Source: an uncultured Coriobacteriales bacterium
Lineage (GTDB): Bacteria; Actinomycetota; Coriobacteriia; Coriobacteriales; UMGS124
Direction of reading: 5' to 3'
Assembly: GCA_902464015.1 (NCBI GenBank)
Contig: CABQHM010000001.1
Location: 98,560-162,559, forward strand
DNA: 64,000 nucleotides
The position numbers and the translations under genes are program-made. Positions 58,646 to 64,000 of the stretch are shown here, piece by piece (position 1 is the first letter of the stretch; the number at the start of each line of letters is the position of its first letter). The notes under the pieces are model-generated. The model was given only the letters and a program-made list of their open reading frames with translations, was not told where the DNA came from and searched no databases.

Positions 58646-59470
58646 TTAGAGCTCGCGTTGGGCCGCCACGGCACGCGCGACCGCTTCATAGCCGCCCTCG
58701 CCGGGAAACGCCAGGCGACGGGGGCGGCCGTCGTCTTCAACCAGCACCATCGAGCCGTCGCCGATGGCCGCCCCCGAGCGACGCAGCGAAAACGTGTCGC
58801 ATGCCCAGATCTCGGGAGCGCAACCGTCCTCCCAGCCCACGAGGCCGAGCCTGCCGGCGCGGGCAATCGGCGTGTGGCCCACGATCTGGCTGAGGTCGGC
58901 AAGGGCCCCGTAGAGCATGTCGGACACGTCGGCCCACACGGGACCGGGAGCCTGCCAACCTCCCCTGGAGGCGCCGGCGCTGTCGAGAGCGGCCCATTGG
59001 CCCGAGTCGCAGAGCATCGCGTTGAGGCAGGCGGCGATGTCCGTGGGCGTCTTGTCCACCTCTGCCAGGTATTCGTCGGCCCACTCCTGCGTGATGCCCG
59101 CATGGCAGCACAGAAACGAGCCCACCGTCGTGGCCATCTGCACATGGAGGCGGTCCTCAAGCACATCGCGCACCTCGCGCATAATGCCCGGCATCGTGCC
59201 CGACCCCACGCGGCCGCGGATGTAGCACAGGTCGTGGTTGCCCATGAGGACGTCGACCCTCAGGCCCTCAGACCGGCGGGCTTCCACCCAATCTGCCTGG
59301 TAGGAAAGAGCATCGAGGGCACGATGCTCAGTGGCGCCCCAATCGTCGCACGCATCGCCCAAGAACACGACGCGCCTCACGGCCAGCTCGGGGTCGCGCA
59401 CATATCCCAACAGGCGGGGCAGGATAAAAGGCTGCTTGAGGTGGAGGTCTCCGAGAACGAGTGTCGACAT
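58646..59470 (-). CDS. Calcineurin-like metallophosphatase
   Basis: 274 residues. Metal motifs in order: LVLGDLHLK, FLGDACDDWG, VLMGNHDL, CHAGIT and VGHTPIAR, all expected for a two-metal phosphoesterase similar to bacterial Ser/Thr or diadenosine tetraphosphate phosphatases. The substrate cannot be deduced. AAAGGC sets the ATG at 59470. Confidence 0.87.
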   Translation of the reverse strand: MSTLVLGDLHLKQPFILPRLLGYVRDPELAVRRVVFLGDACDDWGATEHRALDALSYQADWVEARRSEGLRVDVLMGNHDLCYIRGRVGSGTMPGIMREVRDVLEDRLHVQMATTVGSFLCCHAGITQEWADEYLAEVDKTPTDIAACLNAMLCDSGQWAALDSAGASRGGWQAPGPVWADVSDMLYGALADLSQIVGHTPIARAGRLGLVGWEDGCAPEIWACDTFSLRRSGAAIGDGSMVLVEDDGRPRRLAFPGEGGYEAVARAVAAQREL

Positions 59471-59555
59471 GGGGGCCTTTCGGTTGGGGCCGCAAAAACC
59501 AAACGCACCGATTGTACCCGTTGCCGCGCGAAGCGACAAAACCAGCGCAATACGC

Positions 59556-59592
59556 AAAAGGCCGCTCGCCCCCGTGGGAGGCAAGCGGCCTT
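59556..59592 (-). terminator. Terminator of the SulP gene
   Basis: AAGGCCGCT pairs with AGCGGCCTT around a 17-nt loop. On the minus strand it is followed by TTTTGCG. Confidence 0.85.
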
Positions 59593-59611
59593 GAGGAAAA
59601 GCGGGCGCGCG

Positions 59612-61297
59612 CTAGGCAGCCTTCTGTGCCTGCTCGTCGGCAGCGACGAGCTCGCGGGCATGGGCGATGGCGTCGTCGATGTTGGGGCGGAAGTGCTCCT
59701 CGCCCACCAGGTCGACGAAACCGGCATGACGCATGGCAGCCATGGGCTGCTCGTTGGCGTGGCTGATAATGAGCTGCACGCCGTTCTCCTTGCAGTACTC
59801 GTAGAGGTTCTCCAGGGCGTTCATGCCCGAGGAGTCAAGCGAGGGCACGCCGCGCATGCGGATGATGAGGTAGCGGGTGAACTCCTTGACCGAAATGTCG
59901 GTGATACGGTCGGTCATGCCGAAGAACATGGGGCCGTTGATTTCGTAGACGCGCACGCTCTTGGGAAGCTCGCGCAGATGCGTGACCTCGGAGTTCTCGT
60001 CGCAGTAGTACTTCCAGCCCTTGACCTCGGTCTCCTCGCTCACCATCTTCATGAAGAGGACCACCGTGATGGTCATGCCGGCAGCGATGGCCGTGACCAG
60101 GTCGAACACAATGGTGAGGACGAACGTGAGGAGCAGCGCCGCCACGGCGCCCTTCGATGCGGTGCGGCACAGGTGCGCGAAGTTGCGCCAGCCGCTCATG
60201 TTGTAGGCCACCTGCAGCAGGATGGCGGCGATGGTGGGCATGGGGATGAGCGCGGCATAGGGCATGAGGAAAACGAGCACCAAAAGCAGCACGACGGCGT
60301 GCACCATGCCGGCGATGGGCGTGCGGCCGCCGCTCTTGACATTGGCGGCCGTGCGGGCGATGGCGCCCGTGGCGGGGATACCGCCGAACAGGACCGAGCC
60401 GATGTTGCCCACACCCTGGGCCACGAGCTCCATGTTGCAGCGGTGGTGGGCCGAGATCATGGAGTCGGCCACGACGCACGAAAGCAGGGACTCAATGGCT
60501 GCCAGGATGGCGATGGTGACGCCGTTGGACAGCTCGTTGCGGAAAAGCTCGAAGCTGAGCTGGGGCGCCTGGAACTGAGGGAGGCCGGCCTGGATGGTGT
60601 AGAGGTCGCCGATGGTGTTCACGTTCATGCCGAAGAGCGGCACCATGACGGCTCCGACGATGACGGCGACAAGCGAGCCGGGAATCTTGTCGTTGACGCG
60701 AGGCCACAGGATGAGAATGGCCAGGCACACAAGGCCCACGAGCAGGGCCTGCCAGTTAAAGGTGGAGATGTTGGCGGCCACGGCGGCAAGCTTGTCGGCG
60801 GCGTCGATCGTGACGGTGCCGGCCGGATAGGTGAGGCCCAGGAAATCCTTGATCTGGCCGATGACGATGGTGACGGCGATGCCGGCGGTAAAGCCCGTGG
60901 TGATGGTGTAGGGCACGAAGCGGATGAGCGTGCCGAGTTTGAGCAGGCCCATCAAGATAAGGATCACACCGGCGATAAGCGTGGCGGCCACAAGGCCTTC
61001 GAGGCCGTCGGTGGCGACAATACCTGCGACGATGGTTGCAAACGCGGCCGTGGGACCCGAAATCTGCACACGCGAGCCACCAAGCATGGCAATGAGGAAG
61101 CCGGCGACGATGGCCGTGTAGATGCCGCGCTCAGGGCTCACGCCCGAGGCGATGGCAAGCGCGATGGAGAGCGGCAGCGCCACGACCGCCACGACGATGC
61201 CCGAGACGATGTCCTTCGGGATCTGGCGGCGCAATTCCTCCTTGCTGGAATGCTTGATGACGCTGAACAGAATCGGTTTAATCTTGTCGCGCTGCAT
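59612..61297 (-). CDS. SulP family anion transporter with STAS domain
   Basis: 561 residues. About 12 membrane helices with the SulP phrases IVVAVVALPLSIALAIASGV and GSRVQISGPTAAF, then a C-terminal STAS domain (about 440-550; PSLDSSGMNALENLYEYC). It moves sulfate, bicarbonate or another anion, probably with protons or sodium. The substrate cannot be read. A palindrome overlaps its promoter region. Confidence 0.93.
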   Translation of the reverse strand: MQRDKIKPILFSVIKHSSKEELRRQIPKDIVSGIVVAVVALPLSIALAIASGVSPERGIYTAIVAGFLIAMLGGSRVQISGPTAAFATIVAGIVATDGLEGLVAATLIAGVILILMGLLKLGTLIRFVPYTITTGFTAGIAVTIVIGQIKDFLGLTYPAGTVTIDAADKLAAVAANISTFNWQALLVGLVCLAILILWPRVNDKIPGSLVAVIVGAVMVPLFGMNVNTIGDLYTIQAGLPQFQAPQLSFELFRNELSNGVTIAILAAIESLLSCVVADSMISAHHRCNMELVAQGVGNIGSVLFGGIPATGAIARTAANVKSGGRTPIAGMVHAVVLLLVLVFLMPYAALIPMPTIAAILLQVAYNMSGWRNFAHLCRTASKGAVAALLLTFVLTIVFDLVTAIAAGMTITVVLFMKMVSEETEVKGWKYYCDENSEVTHLRELPKSVRVYEINGPMFFGMTDRITDISVKEFTRYLIIRMRGVPSLDSSGMNALENLYEYCKENGVQLIISHANEQPMAAMRHAGFVDLVGEEHFRPNIDDAIAHARELVAADEQAQKAA

Positions 61298-61318
61298 GGG
61301 CCTGGTTTCTTCTCGAAT

Positions 61319-61348
61319 GGGTATAAGTAATAATTTCTCGTCGAGAAA
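61319..61348 (-). promoter_or_regulatory. Promoter region of the SulP gene with palindromic operator candidate
   Basis: Minus strand TATACC (plus 61320-61325) is a possible -10. Just upstream, TTTCTCG-T-CGAGAAA (61334-61348) is a perfect 15-nt palindrome, in the position of a repressor site. Confidence 0.4.
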
Positions 61349-61427
61349 GGCGAGGGAGACATTTTAGCGCGCAAAATATGTCTGAACCCAAGTCCACAAA
61401 ACCGCCAGCGCACTGACGCATGGCCAA

Positions 61428-61457
61428 CAAATTGGGCGGGCACAAGGCCCACCCAAT
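61428..61457 (-). terminator. Terminator of the flavodoxin gene
   Basis: ATTGGGCGGG pairs with CCCACCCAAT (one G:U pair) around CACAAGG. On the minus strand it is followed by TTTGTTGG. Confidence 0.7.
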
Positions 61458-61520
61458 GAGTGACTTCTTTATATCAGACGATGGCACCCGCGAGTCGTAA
61501 GCCTCGCGAGACCGCAGCCC

Positions 61521-62036
61521 TTACAGGTTCTCCTTCAGCCAGGCGTCGATGGCGTCGCCGGACTGCGTCACCAGATGGCCCATGAGGGAAAGCACGGGCG
61601 CCACCGTCGCACTGGGACAGACGGCTTCGATCTTGCGGTCGGTGCCCGAGGCGCCGCTACCGCCGTTGGTGCAGAACGGCAGAATCTTCTTTCCCGCAAA
61701 GTCAAGCGACTCCAAGAAGGTGTACACGGCCATGGGCATATCACCGCACCAGTTGGGATAGCCCAGGATCACTGTGTCGTAAGCGTCCAGGCTCTCGGGC
61801 ATCTCGCGCAGCTCGGGGCGGGCGTGCGTGGCAAGCTCGTTGCGCGCTTCCTCAACGCAGCCCCGGTAGTCGGCGGAATACGGTTTGGCGGTAGCGATCT
61901 CAAACAGCTCGCTGTCCGTGCGCTCGGCGATCATCTGCGCGGCAGTGGCCGTGTGGCCCTGCGGCAGGTCGACGATGTCGCCGGCGACGTAGTTCTGGCC
62001 GGCACGGCTGAAATAGGCGATGAGGACGTTGGACAT
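61521..62036 (-). CDS. Flavodoxin
   Basis: 171 residues. FMN loop VLIAYFSRAGQNY with the insertion seen in larger flavodoxins, ILGYPNWCGDMPMAVYTFLE, and FCTNGGSGASGTDRKIEAV. A soluble one-electron carrier. AAAGGGG sets the ATG at 62036; the longer frame upstream is not supported. Confidence 0.92.
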   Translation of the reverse strand: MSNVLIAYFSRAGQNYVAGDIVDLPQGHTATAAQMIAERTDSELFEIATAKPYSADYRGCVEEARNELATHARPELREMPESLDAYDTVILGYPNWCGDMPMAVYTFLESLDFAGKKILPFCTNGGSGASGTDRKIEAVCPSATVAPVLSLMGHLVTQSGDAIDAWLKENL

Positions 62037-62120
62037 GGAGATACCCCTTTTCGATTGGCAGCGTTCGCACGGCGGATGGTTGAGACGATCGCAACGCCTT
62101 CTTCCCATTCTGCGCCCGCG

Positions 62121-63086
62121 TCAACGCAGGCATGGCGCATCTGCAAACGCCTGTGTGCAAAAGATGCGCTCGACGGCGGCCGCATACTCGGCCTGGCCGC
62201 GCACGCCCCTCACGGCAAGGTGGACCGATGCCGGATCGGCAAAGCAGCACTTGGCATAGGACCACCACTCCTTCATGCGTGCGGCCGCGTTGTCGGCGCC
62301 CATGAGCTCCTCGTATTCGCAAAAGAGCCTGTCGTGGAAATGTTCAAGCTCGCCCAACGTGGCAGCCTGGCCGCCCCGAATCATGCGCGCAAGGGCCGGG
62401 TTGGCAACGATTCCCCTGCCCAGCATCACATGGCGGGTCTCAGGATAGGCCGCAAGCAGTGCCTCAAAATCGCCAACAGCAAAGATGTCGCCGTTGTAGG
62501 CAACGGGAAACGGTGCCTTCTCCAGCGTCGCGCCATACGGCTCCCACCGAGGTTTTCCCTGATAACGGTCCTTTTGCACACGGGGGTGGACGATGAGCTC
62601 GGCAAGCGGCAGGCGGCAATACAGATCGAGGAGTCTCGCGTATTCGTCGTCGGCGCAAACACCGAGCCGCGTCTTGACCGACACCGGCAGAGGCGACCTG
62701 GCACATATATCTTGCAGGAAGGTTCCGAGGTCGTCGGGGTTGCGTAAGAATCCGGAGCCTTTGCCCTTGGCGACGACCGTGCCCGACGGGCAGCCCAGGT
62801 TCAGGTTGACTTCCTTGTAGCCCATGTCCGCAAGCAGATGCGCGGCATGCACGAACTCGTCGGCGTTCTTCGTCAGCAACTGGGGCACGACATCGAGGCC
62901 CGGGCTGTTGAGCGGGTCGAGCTCCTCGCGCGCCCGCTGGCCAAAGGTGGAGCCCAGCCGCGGCGGGGAGATGAACGGTGTGTAGTAGCGCTCAAGCGCG
63001 CCAAAGCACTCGGCGTGCACACGGCGAAACACGTGTCCCGTGACCCCCTCCATGGGGGCAAGCGACAGGATTTTTGGTCTCATCAT
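62121..63086 (-). CDS. dus: tRNA-dihydrouridine synthase
   Basis: 321 residues. TIM-barrel flavoenzyme: LSLAPMEGVTGHVFRRVHAE, QLLTKNADEF, VNLNLGCPSGTVVAKGKGSGFL with the catalytic Cys, VSVKTRLG, HPRVQKDRYQG, YNGDIF and MLGRGIVANPAL. It reduces uridines in the tRNA D loop. Tandem ATGs at 63086 and 63083; AAAGG spacing favours the first. Adjacent flavodoxin could supply electrons, though this is a guess. Confidence 0.95.
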   Translation of the reverse strand: MMRPKILSLAPMEGVTGHVFRRVHAECFGALERYYTPFISPPRLGSTFGQRAREELDPLNSPGLDVVPQLLTKNADEFVHAAHLLADMGYKEVNLNLGCPSGTVVAKGKGSGFLRNPDDLGTFLQDICARSPLPVSVKTRLGVCADDEYARLLDLYCRLPLAELIVHPRVQKDRYQGKPRWEPYGATLEKAPFPVAYNGDIFAVGDFEALLAAYPETRHVMLGRGIVANPALARMIRGGQAATLGELEHFHDRLFCEYEELMGADNAAARMKEWWSYAKCCFADPASVHLAVRGVRGQAEYAAAVERIFCTQAFADAPCLR

Positions 63087-63272
63087 CTGTGGTGGCCTTT
63101 TGACTGGATACGACGGAACGCCGTCGGCAGATACGGGAACTCGCGGCGGAGACCCTCCCCCGCCCAAGCGCGACAGTGTAGACGTTTGCGCGCCCGTCAA
63201 AGCAAGGAAATAGCAAGAACCCGCGCAAATGCAGGCGATATACAATCGAGGTGCCGCGAGAAAGAAGCCCCG

Positions 63273-63347
63273 ATGTTCAAGAAATCGTTCTTCAACCCGT
63301 TCTCGACGCTCCTGCTTGCATTGGCCGGCGACAGGGCCCCTATATAG
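63273..63347 (+). CDS. Possible 24-residue peptide ORF
   Basis: MFKKSFFNPFSTLLLALAGD followed by four residues; amphipathic-hydrophobic. GAGAAAGAAG upstream is a weak ribosome binding site, and a TATACAAT element lies about 35 nt upstream. The stop is 3 nt before a 10-bp hairpin, like a leader-peptide arrangement, but no downstream gene is evident. Could be chance. Confidence 0.25.
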   Translation: MFKKSFFNPFSTLLLALAGDRAPI

Positions 63348-63349
63348 CA

Positions 63350-63381
63350 GCAAGCGCGGCTCCAATCGAAACCGCGCTTGC
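63350..63381. repeat. 10-bp perfect hairpin
   Basis: GCAAGCGCGG (63350-63359) pairs with CCGCGCTTGC (63372-63381) around a 12-nt loop. It has no U-tract on either strand, so it is not a normal terminator. Confidence 0.7.
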
Positions 63382-63402
63382 CACCTGGTAGTATATGATT
63401 AC

Positions 63403-63420
63403 AACGAACGCTTGTTCGTT
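63403..63420. promoter_or_regulatory. LexA (SOS) box candidate
   Basis: AACGAAC GCTT GTTCGTT is a perfect 7-bp palindrome with 4-nt spacer, matching the Gram-positive and actinobacterial SOS consensus CGAAC-N4-GTTCG. TATACT on the minus strand (plus 63390-63395) and TATGAT on the plus strand (63394-63399) lie next to it, so it could control a transcript in either direction. Confidence 0.5.
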
Positions 63421-63778
63421 ACTCCCACTCGGTGGCTTTGGTTCTGCCGCCCCGTCATTCCCGTTGCGCCCAGTTTTCAACGGCATCTCGAGGCGAGTGC
63501 CACCGAATGGCGCGATGTCGCGTTTCGTCGGCTTCGGGGACAAAAGCTGGGACAGCTTCAAAAGTCTGATACCTTTCAAGAGCTGCTCCTAAAACTCAAA
63601 TCTCTTTTGGCTTTTGGGAGTATCAAAACTCCGCGCTACAGGAGGCCCAAGAACTAATCTCGAGACAAACCGCCTAAAGGGATAACGCTCCTGCCGAGAG
63701 ACTGGGCGGCTTGCTCGATCGACGCGGGCCGGCGATTGCTAAGCCCCAAAGCCGAAGCACGCGGCGCCGCTCATTTCG

Positions 63779-64000
63779 CTAAATCAACTTGATAGGATGA
63801 CGGATCACGGTCTTGAGCTTTTCCGGCGCGCACTTGCGCGGGTCGGAGAGGTAAATCTCGTGATGGAGGCGGGATTCGGAAAAGTCGGGGGCATAGCCCT
63901 GTTCCGCCGCGAATGCGCGCATGGCGTCTATGGTCGCCGGCTCGCCGTCGTAAGGCCCGGTATGCATGCACTGAACGCAAAGGCCCTCGTCGACCCTCAG
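63779..64000 (-). CDS. GyrI-like small-molecule-binding domain protein, C-terminal part
   Basis: The frame is open to the window edge; at least 73 residues are present. VDEGLCVQCMHTGPYDGEPATIDAMR and LHHEIYLSDPRKCAPEKLKTVIRHPIK are typical of the C-terminal half of GyrI-like (AraC effector-binding) domains, which bind hydrophobic drugs or ligands. The N-terminus is off the window, so a fused regulator domain cannot be excluded. Confidence 0.85.
   Translation of the reverse strand: MRVDEGLCVQCMHTGPYDGEPATIDAMRAFAAEQGYAPDFSESRLHHEIYLSDPRKCAPEKLKTVIRHPIKLI

Larger units (their letters stand above)
63087..63778. other. 692-bp gap with short leader ORF, hairpins and an SOS-box-like palindrome
   Basis: No conserved gene is recognised. 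Contents: a TATACAAT promoter-like element near 63237, a 24-codon ORF (63273-63347), a 10-bp hairpin (63350-63381), a perfect CGAAC-N4-GTTCG palindrome (63405-63418), an 8-bp inverted repeat TCGGTGGC/GCCACCGA (63429-63506), and an A/T-richer stretch from 63540. Both strands have short open frames but none looks like a known protein. Confidence 0.5.

Noticed and set aside
57494..61330. Very long open frame on the plus strand opposite the aldo/keto reductase, phosphatase and SulP genes
   Set aside because: It is antisense to three clearly conserved genes, spans their intergenic gaps and terminators, has no ribosome binding site, and its His/Asp/Gly/Val-rich composition is the usual mirror of GC-rich coding DNA. 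The same applies to long plus-strand frames at 43155-45860, 31685-34522 and 17936-20317.
63340..63657. Open frames on both strands in the last gap (65-142 codons)
   Set aside because: They overlap each other, have no convincing start signals or family resemblance, and the DNA is dominated by inverted repeats. Treated as non-coding.

Overview
The window is GC-rich, densely coded bacterial DNA. Taken together, the genes suggest an anaerobic, respiring actinobacterium of the Coriobacteriia, most likely Eggerthellaceae-like. The evidence is an anaerobic (cobalt-early) cobalamin cluster, a System I cytochrome c maturation operon in an otherwise Gram-positive gene set, ThyX in place of ThyA, a class III fructose-bisphosphatase, nickel-pincer (Lar) cofactor genes, and Gly/Ala/Asp-rich proteins with GTG starts and short overlaps. 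The taxonomic call is inference; no 16S gene is present.

Layout. 1-12238 (+): the tail of a B12/iron-type ABC permease, its ATPase, then ten tightly overlapping cobalamin genes (cbiD, F, G, H, J, ET, A, B, P, C). They carry cobalt-precorrins to cobyric acid and on to the cobinamide level. Early enzymes (cobaltochelatase, CbiL) and nucleotide-loop genes are not here. 12239-12545: a convergent gap packed with nested hairpins, including an inverted pair of a 44-nt core. 12546-14871 (-): a secreted coiled-coil/lysozyme-like protein and an isoaspartyl peptidase. 15059-17250 (+): larB and larC. 17213-24134 (-): a helical-repeat protein, an RlmKL-type rRNA methyltransferase with a degenerate first half, a beta-hydroxyacid dehydrogenase with a metal-binding-like tail, DegV, the hibernation factor HPF and a Tat-type solute-binding lipoprotein. 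24516-25757 (+): dinB.

25840-36795 (-): comF and a long housekeeping run, glmS-acpS-nnrED-alr-udg-tsaE-(tsaB-rimI-tsaD fusion), covering cell-wall precursor supply, ACP activation, NADHX repair and t6A tRNA modification. 37006-37854 (-): rplM-rpsI with a clear promoter. 38040-39159 (-): a Tat-exported SurA-N-like protein and tRNA-Glu. 39216-46388 (-): ccmE-F-A-B-C-D followed by a two-domain PPK2. 46554-50049 (-): folE, folP-folK fusion, birA, bioY. 50246-51028 (+): xthA. 51146-56189 (-): class III FBPase, a DUF1385 membrane protein, a membrane-anchored paralogue of the SurA-like protein, thyX and rpmE. 56412-57281 (+): a thioredoxin-reductase-like flavoprotein. 57416-63086 (-): a ferredoxin-type aldo/keto reductase, a metallophosphatase, a SulP transporter, a flavodoxin and a dihydrouridine synthase. 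63087-63778 is a less GC-rich, structured gap with a perfect SOS-box-like palindrome. The window ends inside a GyrI-like domain gene.

Most transcription units end in clear stem-loop terminators. Several promoters use an extended -10 (TGnTAnnnT). The items most worth following are the inverted hairpin pair after cbiC, the half-dead RlmKL, the tandem CxxxY-type CcmE, the 45-residue-periodic tail on the NAD(P)HX repair enzyme, and the pair of SurA-like paralogues.
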